Below, one piece after another: positions 28,201-42,700 of a stretch of DNA of 64,000 bases (positions are counted from its first letter, which is position 1; every line of letters starts with the position of its first letter). The notes beneath the pieces were generated by a model, which did not search any database, was not told the origin of the DNA, and saw nothing but the letters and a program-made list of their open reading frames with translations. This stretch comes from Oreocharis arfaki. Its lineage: Eukaryota > Chordata > Aves > Passeriformes > Paramythiidae. The stretch is taken from positions 210,836 to 274,835 of the forward strand of contig VZRR01007845.1 in the NCBI GenBank assembly GCA_013398015.1. Direction: 5' to 3'. The position numbers were made by a program, and so were the translations under genes.

Positions 28201-31200
28201 TAATACTTCAGGATAAAGAAGAAAAAAGAAAAAAAAAGAGAACTTGTGCCTCACACATGATGTGTTATCTCTGTGATGCTGCACTGAAATCTGCACAAAA
28301 CAAAAGAACCCAGTCTCATATTCTCAGTCCCCAGTGGAAGCAGCAGCCTAAAGGAAAAGCTAGAACTGAAGCATTACTATAAATTGGTTTTTAGTACTCA
28401 TAATGCTTTGTCGCTCAAAATTCCCAAACGGCAGCAGAAATAATTTCCTGAGTTTGTATATATAAATTAATATCTCCAGTCTGCACAGATATACCTTACT
28501 TGCTTGCTTGATAGCCTCCTGCCTTATGTATTAGTTTCTGGTGGAGATTCTGCAGCATTGCTCCAGCTGTGCACAATACATCCTAAGTCTACTGTTTTAT
28601 TTAAATGAGCCTGAGCATCCCAAGTAAAAGGCTCAGTGCAATGAAGATTTAACTGCCAGTGAAACAGGGGATTATTATAGATGCAACCAGAACAAAGAGC
28701 CAGTATGACAATGCCTTTATATAGATATACATATATATATTCACAAAACAAGCAGACAATGATATTCATGCTAAACTACTGAGACAAACATCTTGGGACT
28801 GCATTTATTTTAACAGTACACCTCATATATGGCTGATCCAGCCAACCTAAAAGGGCTACAGCACCTCATAGGAGGAGCTAATGCCTAACATGACATCCAA
28901 CAATATACTGGTTTAGCAGAGGAGAAAAAAACAAGCTTTTTTTGCTTGCTAAAAGACATAGCTTAAAACTGGCCAACCTCACTCACGTAATTAACTCTAT
29001 TGATTTCAAGTGATTTAGACTGACAAACCTTTAAAGTGGGGTTGATCTCATCTGGCAGTAAACACTTACAGAGTGGATATCACCATGTGGGTGAGTCAGC
29101 TTAAGCTCCTTTTACAGCAGGGATCTGCAGGAGGGTTACTAAGCTTCATTCCCTCTACTGTTTGTGGAGAGAAGCAGGTGCTTTCATGGAGAAGTGTAAG
29201 GCCTTCTAGACTGGGCTGAGTTGAGAATCTTCCTTTACAGAGAGCCTTGACACAAACTTTCCATCAGCTAAATCCTTCTCCCACTCTCTGTAATGGCCAC
29301 GATAGGGAAAGGAAGTGAAAACCAGAGTGCTGCTCAAGGTTTAAGGCAAAACATTAATACAGGGCAGAGCCCTTTTCTATTATGATCAAAGGCATCTCTG
29401 AGCAGGAAGAAAGTTCAGCAGAGCTCACACTAGACCTATGAACATCTTTTTTTAAAGTATCCACTTTGTGCATGGTTCTGCTCCTTTTCATTCTGCAGAA
29501 GACAGACTTGCTGCTTCAGAGGAATTCCTGTAAGCACTGATTTAAAATGAGCAATTTTGAAATTATCATGCAACGTAGTTACCCAAGTGAAACAAAATAT
29601 TTAAATGTTATTGAGACACAGAGTCGCCTAAACTGCCAATCAAAATGGTATTAGAATTAATTTGAAACAGTTATGTTTAAGAATACACTTCCTTTAAAAA
29701 TTAAGGTCTTGGTTTTCCTTTTTTGTTTCTTCGAAAACAATAAATGATTTCTGTCATTTCTATTACTTTTTTCAATCTTCTATGCTTTCATGCAAAATCC
29801 AACCATTTAGGGCAGCATTCAGAAGACCTGTGCAAGGAATTAGCAAAAGACACAAGTACATTTAGTTGTCACTGGAGTATTATTACAAAACTTTGCTCTT
29901 AGGCAGGTTTCAGTCTCACAGAAACTTTCAGGAAGAAATGTAAGAGACAACAGAGGAACAGGAGACCCTCTGCAACACAGACTTCCTTGTCTTCCTCTTT
30001 CCTCTTCCTGGACAATGCCATAAGATATAGAAATTGAGAGAATTATTCAGTTTGCTTACTGATGTTCTTAATTCAACACTTGCCTGCAACAGCAAATCCT
30101 CGTGAACCTCGTGCACACAAGCAGTAAAGGGGGAAATGTTAAATGCACGTCATGGCCAGAACCTGCTCTCTGCACTGCTCCCAAGCTACAAACCACGACC
30201 CTACCACAAGCATTCAAGGCAGAAGAAATTCACTTCAGAAGTCAAGCCCAGGCTAAGCATACCTTTTAAAATAAATCCTGCCCTTCGTCAAGTCAAAGAA
30301 GGGAGCAGACTCCTGGCCAAGTTTGTGGATTTGGTGTGGGTTTATTTTTTCCCTGAAGTTGTGATCAACTGGAAAACCTCAGGCAAAATTCTAAAAGTTA
30401 TCGCAGTAAAACTATTGAATCAGTAAGTGTAGTAGGAAGAAAGCAAGCTTCTAGTAGATGTTTTTCTCTGTTTTGTTGTACAAATACATTTGTGGGGGGG
30501 TTTTGTTTCCCCCTTCTTCCTCTCAGCTGCACAAGTAAATAAAGATACAGAAAAGCTGCCCTGAAATTCTCTCTCAAGATGGTTATTTCATAAACATGTT
30601 TTTCAAAGTTTACCTTGGACATTTTTGCGAGGGAATAAATGCATTTTTCCCAAGGTGAATAACTAACATTTGCCCTCTCCATCTTAACTGGCACACAGGG
30701 ACATGCTGAACTCATCAATTCGACTGCCATAATAAATTTTAATGTTCTGCACACACATTTTTTACTCTTTTATGACTGAGGAAAACAAAAAAAAAAAACC
30801 TTGTAAGAAGAAAACACTACACATTCACAACAATCTGGAATATAGAGAATAAACCACTTGGGCTTTTCTGTACTCATAAAAACCCAACAGTAACTGCTCC
30901 AGCCATAGCTTTCAAAAATTGGTCAAGGAACAGGCGACAGATTGGTCTGGAAAAACAACAGGGTCAGAGTGGAATTAATTTCTATCAAAATGCAGAGTGA
31001 AGCAGATTATCCTAGTGTCACTCATGCTGACCATGGCTTTACTGACCAAGCCAGTAGGATTGCAGGAGTCATTAGGATTAAGGAAAGAGAAAAGTACTAC
31101 ATAATTCAAAAAATAAACTATTTTGTCTGGAAAACTTCCAGCTCCAATACAAAGAAAAAAAATGTAATTAAGTAACTTCTAGAAGGTAGTTGAGAGGTTA

Positions 31201-34200
31201 ATGTAAGGCAGCATGCATTCTCAATATCAGAAAAATCAAACATGCAAATCTTGGATGCTTCTATTCTAGAGAGTCATGATGGGAAAATCCATGTGTGGAA
31301 GAGGAAATGGATGTATAGAATGTGCGCTTCCATTCATTGAACTCCTGCCTCAGTACAGCCTGTTTATTAAAATACCTGAGCACCTAAAACTCAGTGAAAC
31401 TTAGGGGTGGGCAGCTTGATTTTGGAATACTTTTTCTGAACTGTACAGAAGCACTTCTGGATCTGCAGAACGAAAGGCTGGCCGCCTTGACTTTGTACCT
31501 TAAAGCACACAATAAAGTGAGCAGAAGAATCAATAGCTCGAAACATTCCATTAGAAGGAAAGTGTTCATGGCTCTGAGGCCATTAGCACAAGCTTAATGA
31601 AATTAAGATATTAACAGAGTAAATGGCAACCCAGCTCTTCTATAGTAAACTCTTGAGTTTACCCTCCTGAGTAAACACCATCTTCGTCAGGCAAAGGCAC
31701 AAGGGTCAGTGTTTCAGGGCTCTCAGAGGCAGGGGCAGGAAGGGAAGAGGTTTTGCTTTTAAACACACATTAGAAACTGGAGATTCCTGGAGAGAGATGT
31801 ATTAATAATTAATCAGAGCTTCTGCGTTGGAAAACCAATCAATAATATACATTAAGATCAGACATTCCTTAAAAAAATTGGCAAATGTGGGGTTTCAGAG
31901 GTTTTTGTATTCACACATAAGAATTTCTATTTATATCCCTCATATCTGTCATTACTCTATCCAATTAATGCTAAAACCAAGAATTTTTAAACTGCAGTTC
32001 CTTACAGCATTGTGTTTAAAGCTTGTAGTAATTTACAAAATATTCCTAGTTACCTAGCAGAATTGTCTTCATTGTTCTTCTAGGGAAAGATTTAAGTGAT
32101 TACATTGGTTTGGGATTTGGTTTGGTTGTTTGGGGGGTTTTTTGTAATCTATGTGTAAAGAATTTCATGAAAGTGAAATTTTAAAAGAAAAACAATTGCT
32201 TTCTGCCAATAAGTTTCTAGGCAGTTCTTACTAAGGCATGAATTAAAATGGGTTTTACTGTGAAAGTATCAGCTCACCATAAGGAACAGGAATCCTTGCT
32301 CATGTATAGTACTGCTACAGTTCTTAATGGCTTTGGTGCCTCTACAGTGAATTCTCAGACTTCATTTGGGGAAGCTCTCCTAACAAGGTATAAAACATTT
32401 GCTACAGCACTAAATTACATTACAGAAAACATATGCTTTACAAAGCAACCATTCCATAGTCACCAAAGGAAATACGATTTTTTTACAAGTTTCAGTCATT
32501 GTGAAGACAATCCATAAATCTACAAAAGCCTGCTTGCTGAAAAATTTTGCCAAGGTAATACAAAGGATGATGCTGACAGCACCAAAAACTGATGGACTAC
32601 CAGAGCTTCCCTTGCTAGGCCAAAGTGCACAATTTTATTTTTTTCTTTCTGACCAGGACATGGTAACCCTGCAAATGTGCCTGCTCTGCCACCTTGAAAT
32701 AGCACACAATTTCAAAAAAGTGGATTGAAACTACCTCTGCACCATAAAAATCTGTTCCCAAAGAGAAACACAGTGCCTTCCTTGCACATCTTTATTTCTT
32801 CTCTATGAATTTAAAAGTATAAAGTAGTATTCCCTGTGCAGTGCAAAACAAGAAAAAAAACTTCACCCAAACTAGTGACAGAAACAAACACCACAAGGGC
32901 CGCAGTCCAAATGTGTACAAAATTGTCACAAGGTCACCTGGCATTTTACCAAAGCAGTTAGCATATAAATTGAGCCTAAACAAGAGGAGATAAGTATGTC
33001 CTCTGACAAAGAAGATTCCCAACAAAAACAAGAAAAGAATTTCCATTATGGAAGAAAAAAAATGCACGTATTAAAAATTTAACAACATTTATCTTCCTGC
33101 TGCAAACATTCTTTTAGCCATTCTGTTTATTGCAGAGGGCCCCAAACACTGTCAAGTTTCTGTGCTTTGTTTCAGAAAAAATATTCATACACAGACTGAT
33201 TACAATATATCCCCAAAACCATTTGCCATGCAAATATAATGACTGATTGAATTTGACAAGCCTCCTTCTAGAAGAGTAAACACTGAAGCTTTTGTTTAGG
33301 GATATTAATCAGCTCAGCAAGCTCAGCGTGTCACCTGTGCCAGAATGGAAGAAAAATCATCCCCACCTGCTGGTAGAACAGCCACCAGTAATATCCAAAG
33401 GAGGCAGGACCATTCATTGCAAGAATTACTCTGGATCCCAGCTATTCCAACAGGCAGGCTTTCACCAGACTCCCACCCTTCCTGTAACTGATCATCCCAT
33501 TAGCAATAATGATCCTGCTGCAATGGCTGTGGAGGCCCAAATGGAAATCTGGGAGAGCATTCTGCAAACCAAGAACTGCAAATCCGGACAGATGTTATAA
33601 TTCCCCTCCAGACTGCCTCAGGGGCCTATATTTGCACTTTAATATAGAGTGAAGACAGTGCTCACTACACTGAGAATATCTTGTGTCTTGTAAAGCTGAC
33701 TTTAATTTAAGAATAATTAGAAAACACAGATGTCAGGGAACAACACACGGAAATTCTTAACTGCAGCTTGACCATCGGCAGGTCTTATTGACATTTTTAC
33801 CTTCTGCTGCTCAGTGGCAAAAAACATTACTGACAATTTGTTTTCAAGTTCAGGTTCCTGTAGAAGGGCAAGTGATTGTGTAAAAATCAACTGGCTAACT
33901 GTAGTGGTGAAGTCAGTGCTCTAAAGAATGCAAAAATGCCACCCTCAGCTGTAAAACACTAATTTCTAATAGGAGGATACCACACATGCTGAGCAAACAG
34001 GAAAAAACCTTCAGACAGTGAAAGAAATTATCCTCTTCAAACACTGAAAACTTTATCTGTCCCATTGGGATGGAGTGTGTTTTGACATTTCCAAGCTTGT
34101 AATAATTAAGCCCCAAACCTGTCAAAAGCTCAGCCCTTGCCACTGACTGAGGCTCCCAAGCTCTGCAAGTGTGCACATGCAGCCTGGCAATTTTCCATCT

Positions 34201-37200
34201 AGTTTTCACTTATTTTTACATTCTCTGATCCTTGCAAATGGGACAGCTGGCTCCTGAAACTGAGACTGGAGTGGTGAAGACCCAGCTCCACGTTTCACTG
34301 TCCCATTCCCAGAGATGCTGGATTCCAACAGCTGCTGCACTTCCTGGGCACAACCTCTGAAAGCCCATGTGATCCCATCAAGCAGAGCAAATGGACTGCC
34401 AGCCCAGATGATCTTCTGCACAATATCTGGAAATAGCAAAGTACCCTTTCTGTCTCATTTACTAATACTGCTGCTAATTTTGCTGTGTCCCAGTTTCTCG
34501 TCCATCTGCAGTCAGAATTCAGTTCAGCTGATGGAAAAGGAAACACACTGCAGTCCACACCAGGATGTTGCAGTTGCATTAGCAGAATGCACATTCCCAT
34601 TTCTGCTCAGGAATTCTTCCTAAAAGCTTACGAAGGACCTAGGACCTATGATTAAATAAACCAGATCACTGAGCACAAGAGCAGATAATGCCAGTTTTCC
34701 TTTGGACTTAGTTCTGGGGTTAATGCAAGTGCTTTTGAAATTTTGCAATATTCAGGAAATTACTGGGAGCAGGTGAGTGTTCCTTCCCATGCACACTGTC
34801 TGTCAGTAAATATTAATAAATGCAGCTTTTCAACTGGCACAAGAGAGTACCTACAGTGTCTCCCTCTATTACCTGGAGAAGACTTACATGGATATAGTTA
34901 TTTCCAACATTTTTAACCTCTGATTACATCAATTTGACTGCTAGATTCCAAAGTCACCAGAAAGGTAGACTGATTGCTTTCTTAATAATTCAGATTCAGA
35001 AGTAAAGAAATAGAAATCTTATGAGATAACCCAGTGGGTATCTGATTCCTCCCTTTAATGCCAACATTACTGGTAATAATTTTAAGCAATTACATAATAA
35101 CCCAAATGCATTGTGTGAATTCCTCCAAATTTCTATTAGCTGGTGTTTTACCTCCAGTTCCCTGTGAGAAAATTGAGGCCTGCCTCAAGCAATTTAATAT
35201 TTTTTCTTGGAAAGGTAACACATATTAAAAGAGATTAAGCAGTGGAGGCTGCAAAATAACTTACAGAAAAAAAATTTCAAAACATATCTAAGAGACCTAT
35301 AGAAATGGGACTTTTGAGTTTTTGAAAAACATTTGACTGAAATTCTGCTCCTCTTACAGCCATGTGTTTTTGCCATCATTTCTAATGTGAAGTTTTTTAC
35401 TCACACTAATGATGGGACTGCACTTTTTGTGGCAGGTAAGAGGCTGTACCTAAAACACATCATAATAATAAAAAAACATAATCAGGAGCCAGTTTAAAAC
35501 ATATATATCAACAAAGTCATTCAAGAAGTTACATACACTGAACAACTGGAAATAACTTGCATTCAGGCCTTGGAGCCTTTGTCTCTATGGGGCTCCAAGA
35601 CTGAGGCATTCAAAAAGCAGCATTCTTCAGGAAGCAGAACGGAAGCATGTTGGACAATTGGCTGCTTCCACATTTCTGGAAAACAAGTTGTAACAAGAAC
35701 ACAAGGAGACTAACCTTACCTTCCATGCTTTTTTAGTAAAGTGGATCAAGTTACTAGAGAAAAATGAATTTTCATTCCCCCTTATGCTATTTTGCATTAC
35801 AAGTACTCACTGAAATGTGGCTGCTTACAGAGTTTAGCACAGACTTTTTCAGCAGTTACTTAGTTTTCAAACATCTCTTTCAAAGAGATAGGCAGTATAG
35901 GATGGGATACTCCTGCATATTTATAACAGACATCCCATGGCCTAACTTATCTTTTCCTAACTACTTTTATCTACAAGTTCCCAAAGTTCACCAGCTGAAA
36001 ACTCCTAACTTATTACAACACAGGTGCACAAGGTTTAAACAGTAAGATTAACAGAGGAGGGGGAGGAAAAAAACCCACTCCTAGAAAACAGAAGATATTA
36101 ATTGAGTTAACTAACAGGAAAAAAAAAAAGGGAAAAGGGTAAAAGGTCCTCCTGCTCTTCACTGGCCCTTTAGCACATCCTGCCACATGGCACTGCTGCA
36201 GGGGTCTAAACTATTTACATTTTCAACCAAATTCTAATTGCTTGACTGCAACCTCCTTTGTATCTCTAGTCAACCTATTTTAGTTCACATTTTGGGTTTG
36301 GAGCTGCAAAGGCAAGTTAAAACAAAAACACTGCTAGACATGAGATGACTTGAAGACACACATCCTGCTCAGTGCTGGGCAAAAGAATGTAGCCAAAACA
36401 CCATGCTCAGGTCTCAAATATCAATCACAGTAGTTACCGGTGGGAAAATTATGCTTGTCCACTTAAGGAGGGGGCGCAAGACTTCCCCTTAAGATACTGG
36501 AAGTGAAAGATTTGAAATGTAAATGTGTAAATTCCCTTTAGCTGGGGCCTTCTACTCCCAGGGTTACTCCTGCTGTCTGAGGTGACTTCACAAAATTGCA
36601 TTTTTGTTTTTATTTTTGTTATCTAAAAGACACCTACTCATTCCAATGAAATAAACAGGACTTCTTAAGCTTATTTTAATAGCAGTGAAAAGAGTATCTT
36701 GTGCTGAATTGGTCCTTCTAGGTAAATTGCTGGAATAAATCCTGCTTGTTGGATGATAATTGAATGAGCACGGGGAATTTTGACAGTTCCAGGTGTCAAG
36801 AAGTTGGGAGAAAATAACATCTGTTCTCATCAAACAGCAGAAAGGCAAATCCGAGTCACTCTTAATAAATGTGTAGCATAAACACTGAACAGAGAGTAAA
36901 GGACATACATCAAAAATATTTTTGAAAGCAAAATTACCCTTTTCTCTTAGCTGAATGTAGCAAAGCTAAACTGCTACACCCTACATTGTGGTTTTATCAC
37001 TTTTTTCCTGTCATACCTTGCACTGTCACAAGTTGTCATTGTGGCTAAACCACTCCCGTTCTCTGCACCACGTTCATTGTGACAACAGCCAGACAATGCC
37101 ATGGCACACGCTGACACAAAGAACAGCCTGGCTGCCTGGCTGCCAGCTCAGCACGAGTTTTAAAAACAGACAGGCAGCAGAGAACACAGTGGTGAATATT

Positions 37201-39477
37201 TGCCATTGCCTGTAATTTGACACAGTGTTTTATGTCACTCCTATAATAATTACATTATCTTTTACACTAGTGAACGCTTTGGTTCTTCCTTCCTTTCCCC
37301 ATCTTCATGCTTCAGACCCAGTGGCGAACATGGTGATAAGAAAAAAGTAACTCCACAGATGTGAGGCAAGGAGGAGCCCCCCTTCCTGATCCCAACGTGA
37401 CCTGTGGGTAATCCAGGGCAGAATTCTGGGGCAGCAGAGGGGACAGAGAGAGAGTCCCTGCGTTTCATACTGCTCTGCACAGCTCATTCTGCTCCCTCCC
37501 AAGCCCCACAGCTCCTCAGATGTATGAGCTACTGCAGCATGGCCACGACAGCAATTTATGGGAGTCCAACAGAGATAAGGTTTTAGAGAAAGAACTTTGA
37601 GTACAGTCACACTGACTGAGAACTCAATCCAGGGGCTCTCTGTTACATTCTTTCTGTGGGAAGGATGTAGTCTAAAAATAATCGGAAATCTATCGGAATC
37701 TTAAAGTTTTTAATGTAAGGAAAAAATCTTATGACAGAACAGCTGCTCCCAGGACTTCCTTGTTCTCACTTTCAAATAAAAACCATGTATTTTTTTTTAG
37801 TAACAGGGTGTAAATGCACAGTGTCTGTAGAGATGACTTCACTACTTAAAAGTTTATCTTGACTGGACAGTTAGAATGATAATCCAATTGCTGGAGAAGC
37901 AAATATCCAGAAATATCTTCCACTGAATCTGTGCCACCACACAGAGCATTGAATAACTCTCTCTCTCTGTTCCTTCTTTCCTTAAGACAGATAAACAAAA
38001 TGTTTAAGGAAGTTACATGGCATTCTCACCTGGCAAAACCAGACACAAAAGCCAGGTTAAATGCTCAAGCTTTTTGTCTCAACCTGCCAAGAAACACTCC
38101 CCGTGGTTGACCCAACACTTCAAACATACCGAGAGTTCTTATTTCTGTAAGCATGTTCTCAGCTTCAGGACAGCCACTCACACCCCAAAAGCTGCTCACA
38201 TAAAGCTCTTCATAAAAAACCATAATCAGAAAAATAATTGGTGAGTAGAACTCAGCAGAATCAAAAAAATATCACTCTCCATGATGACTCCAGTTTTATA
38301 TTTACCACGTTATTGTTTTAGCAAAACATGGGGTTTGGAGATGGCTCTGTAACCTACACTTAACCCATAGAGTTAGTGACTGCAATCAGGGTGTTTCCCT
38401 GCTGACAGCCACACAGAAGGTGCCTTGGGCTGAGTGGCTGATTATCCATCAATCCCTGTAAAAGGGATACAGGTGGCAAACACACAGCCACGTGGGACAG
38501 TGCTGTAGTGACACTTCTGCACCACATCTCCTGGTACCTCTCTGCTTTTTTGCCACGGTCAACATCTCTCTCCCCATGGTGCGAACACAATACTGGTATT
38601 TCACCAGGTATTGCAACCTTTTGCCAGACTTTGCCAGAAGCTTTTGTTTTCCTCTTCATCTCAGATCACAAATAGAAACAGTCTTTGAAATATATTTAGG
38701 CTAAACTTTTTTTTTTTTTCCAAATGTTAATTTTCAGGAATGTTGCCAATCCACTTTTAGCAGATGGTTTGCTATTTAATGTCTCTAGGCAGGCAGAAAA
38801 GCTTTAATCAATAGAATCAAAAGAAATGTTGAGAAATGACATGCAATTTTACAAAATCAAAGGCATTTCCTACATATTGTCAAGCAGACAAAAACATATT
38901 GACATGTTGTTACTGCAAGGAGCTAAGGAATGTTTCCCACGTTACAACACTGAAGTTCCTACAACATGTTTTCAGGTCTCCAGGTTTCCTCATAACAAGG
39001 AATTTTACTCTGTCATAAATTGAGAAATTCTCCAAGAGCAGCTTAATTAAGAAAAAAAGAATCCAGAGCTGAATGATTAAAATCCTACCCTCTAGAGCTG
39101 GCAGTTGCCACATAAAAAGCTTTTACCTCTGCTTACTTCTTCAAGCAAGAAATCAGTAGTGTGGCTCCCCATTCACTCTGGGGCCCAGTATTCCACCTGC
39201 ATCTGCAACCACGCAGGAAAAGAGAGAAGATGGGCAGGGATCAGCCTAGCCACCAGCTATTACTCAGTTACTGCAGAGAGCACTGACAACTGCCTGAAAA
39301 CCTGATTCCAACACACTTCAGGCCATACTTCCATCCTTTGCACTTCCAGGCTGAGGGAACCTGCTCCTGCTGCCACCACACCGAGATATTTTGCAAACAC
39401 ACTCCCATGTGCTCTATCCAAGCTCTTGCTTTGGTGCTTGCATTACCAGGTACAAACTCTTCCATGTAAGCTCTGGT
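19248..39477. other. Intronic, no gene or large repeat seen
   Basis: Twenty kilobases of AT-rich intron without recognisable coding exons or transposons. It contains short simple runs, for example a (CTG)5 tract at 21270-21284 and a TATATATAT-like run near 28730. Open frames reach about 140 codons (27521-27946, plus) but lack recognisable domains. Parts near 27640-27860 look non-repetitive and could be conserved non-coding DNA. Confidence 0.6.
31645..31662. repeat. Perfect inverted repeat GTAAACTC-TT-GAGTTTAC
   Basis: Eight-base perfect arms with a two-base centre. Each arm contains GTAAAC, the core of forkhead-factor sites, and a further GTAAACA lies at 31671-31677. Function is not shown by sequence alone. 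Confidence 0.8.
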
Positions 39478-39481
39478 CTGG

Positions 39482-39794
39482 TGATGCCATAAGGATTTTT
39501 TNCATTTTGTAAACTAAAAGATAGGTCTGTCCAGGGGAGGGTTCCTCGGGAGGGGGGTTCACTTAGCCTCACTCACTGGGGAATCCCTGATAGATACACT
39601 AATTTGTAAGACCTATAATTTTATACCCAATGTATCGTGGGTGTGCATTCGGGGTGGGCATTTCAATGAGAATTTTGGCGTGTTCCACCTGGACAGAGTG
39701 CACCAGGGATCCTTGAAATAAACACCGAGGTAAAAACCCCTTTTCCTCTCAATCTGTGGTCGGCTCTTGATCTTAAAACAGGAATGAGGCATCA
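39482..39794 (+). mobile_element. Solo LTR of an endogenous retrovirus
   Basis: The 313-bp unit begins TGATGCC and ends GGCATCA, a perfect 7-bp terminal inverted repeat of TG...CA type. It is flanked on both sides by CTGG (39478-39481 and 39795-39798), a 4-bp target-site duplication. An AATAAA signal at 39717-39722 on the plus strand, about 75 bases from the 3' end, fits an R/U5 boundary and sets the orientation. No internal retroviral genes or second LTR are visible, so this is a solo LTR left by recombination. A 4-bp duplication is commonest in gammaretrovirus-like (class I) elements; the family is otherwise unassigned. Confidence 0.8.
39502..39502. other. Ambiguous base (N)
   Basis: The only non-ACGT character in the window. 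It follows a run of T near the left end of the solo LTR, a place where homopolymer or repeat collapse makes assembly uncertain. Confidence 1.
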
Positions 39795-39798
39795 CTGG

Positions 39799-42700
39799 CA
39801 ACGGTGAAGCCCCTTCCTACCTTCCAGACAAGACATATGGATCCTTAGCTTAACCATTAAAAGCACATACACACATTTATATAGAGATATCATATAGAAA
39901 ATACTTTAGATATGTTTAATATTTCCATCTTCATTTGCATGCAAAAATTTGTCTCAGTACTTAAATGAGTAAGTAGAATCAGCACTGTGAAGGTGCTTTA
40001 AACAAATTTTATGTCTTTTTACGTAAGAAAGACATAAGCTGTGCTGAAAACTCATGTGTGTTGATAGAATTGCACTTTTAGGAAGTATAACAATAAATCA
40101 ATGAGATTTAACTATTTCTATACCGAAAGCATTCCTGTTACAATGGCAGCAAGTGGGAATGATGTATTCAAACGTGAGTCTTCTGTTGTCATTTTGTTAC
40201 AGCTTTTTTCTGCTCTTGCTGCTTTTAGTGCCTAAATTTCACCAGTCTTCTTGGCACTGTGTACAGCTTTACACATCCCTTTGGATGTTTGGGGGTTTTT
40301 TATTGTTGGTTAGTTTGGTTTATGTCTAACAGTTTTAAATTAATTTCAAACTTGTACAGCCACATGAAAACATTAGCTAAACAGAAGCTTGAAAAACCTC
40401 ATTTAGTTACATCTAAGTTTAATGATGTCATAATCCTTTATGGCTGACATCATGTTGTAAAGCCACAGAGTTCTAACTCTGAAAATCCAGGATCAAAACA
40501 ACAACAACAACACACAATTATAATACTGGAGACCAAGAGCATCACAATTTTGGTTCCAGGCCCAGTATTTTGCTTATGATAGTCTGGCTGTATGCAGAGA
40601 AGTATTTCTTAATTCATTAAAGGCACTACACATGTTTTAAAAGATCCATATAAACTAAATCAAATAGACCAAAGTCTTCAGTTTTTGAATGCTAGATTTG
40701 GGGTTAATGAACAAGCAAATACTTGTAGCAATCTACTAGATGTGAAACTGGTTTTGAGAGCGACAGGAAAGCAAAAGGCTTTCAGAAGAGAATCAAAAAT
40801 GGTGCATCACTTCTTTCCACTCTATGGAAACTCAGTAGCAGCAGTTTCACCAGTTTCAGTAACATCAGTGGAGATTCCATAGTTTCCACTCAATAACTGC
40901 AATTTCATATCAGCTAAAAAAGGATAAAACATTCAGGTATTCTTGTGCAGCCTGTAGCTTTTGCTGTACTTTTCTCCTCCTTGACCCTCCTCGTCCTCCA
41001 AACTGTTAAATGTGAACACGTTTTCTAATCAGAAATTCCACAGAAATTACAGCATACTACTCCCACACCCTTTGCTTGAGCAACTTAAAATATTCCTGCT
41101 AGCACAAGTAGAAGAGGGAAAGGCTGGCATAATATGATCATTCCATATACAGCTGGTAAAATTATAAATACCTCAGAGAAAGACAAATACATACAACAAG
41201 GTTATTTCAAAAATGATTCTGTGCTCAGTTCTGCAAGCCCTTTTTATTCTGTGCACAGAGAAATCCCAAAAGACGTTTTCTCCAACCATAATTTCATTGC
41301 AATGATAATTCTGTAATGGATGAGTACAGACTCACTGAGTCTGCAGTGCTTGAAAAGTTTATCTGACAGTTTCACTTTTACCTCCAGCATGCCAAATTTT
41401 CTTGCAAAGCCTCTGGCAAGTCATGACTTGACGCAGAAAGAAAAGCTTCAAAGGAATTTGAATCCACCATGAAAGCAGAGACAGGTAATTCTCTGCATTA
41501 GTTGGATGATTCATGAAAGAGATCTTTAGCTAGATTCAGATTACATATGAGCAAGTCTAAAAATCTATATTATCTCCCTAAAATGAAGACTAGAATAATC
41601 ATTTATCTATGAAGAAAAAAACCCCCAGAAATGCTATCTTTTTCTTACACTCTTCAGAAAGCTGCTTATAGAAATCCTATTTTCTCAGAGATCACCTGTG
41701 ACAGCTCTAATAAAAGGAAAATTCAAACATTCACATTTAAAATACAGGGCTTGATTTAGGAGATAGGAAATGTCAAAACCAAAACTACAACAGGATTTCC
41801 ACACCCCTACTGACATTACTAACACAAGGTCACCGAGCTCCTGAATTTTCAGTGTACAAGCAGAGATTTAGGCAATTATGTGGTCTGTAGGATGTGCTAA
41901 TTATAACATGCATGTTGGGAGAGCTCTCTAATCTCATACTTCAGGGCTCATGTCAGCCTCAAATTTGTGTCCGTGGACAACAGATGTGGCTGCTGCACCA
42001 CAGCACCATTTGGCTGCTGCAGGACTCACACACTCCCTGGGCTCCTCCTGTGGGAGAAGGGACCTTGTGTCTGATTCTTCTGAGCAGCTCCAGCAGCCAG
42101 CCAAACCTGCCACCGACAGTCTGTAAAAATGGGGCCATATCAGTTCTCTCCATCCCTCCCCTCTGCCCTGCTCCTGCAGACCTCATCCATGGAAATGAAG
42201 GTCTCCGAGTCAGGGGTTCCACTCGACATTCATGTAGCACTGATCACAAGACAGCTGGGATTCTTGCCAGCTGCCACAGCATTGTCATAGAAATAATACA
42301 TTTTTAAAAATCTCATGTGTTTGAAACACAATTGAAGTAGCGAATATGGTAAGAATCCCTCACAGACTTGAGAGGACACATTGGCATTTTAAAGGCAGAG
42401 CATTTCAAGGTAGCAGCTCGGACCTTCCACCTTCATATTCTAAAACAGAAATTAGAATATTCTTGTTTGTTAATTTTCAAAGCCAAGCAAAGGAGATGCT
42501 GGAGAACTGTAGTAATGACCATCATGGTTTCAGCTCCTAAACATCTCTGCCTTTCTTTCAGAAAACAGAGGATATCAGGTTAAAAACAGCACCTTAGTTA
42601 CAAAACACCAGTTGAGCAGAGAAAATTTGTGGAGAAAACAGAAACAAAATGTTGTTGCACAGAGAACACATCTGCATTGCACAACAGGAGAACAGATTTA

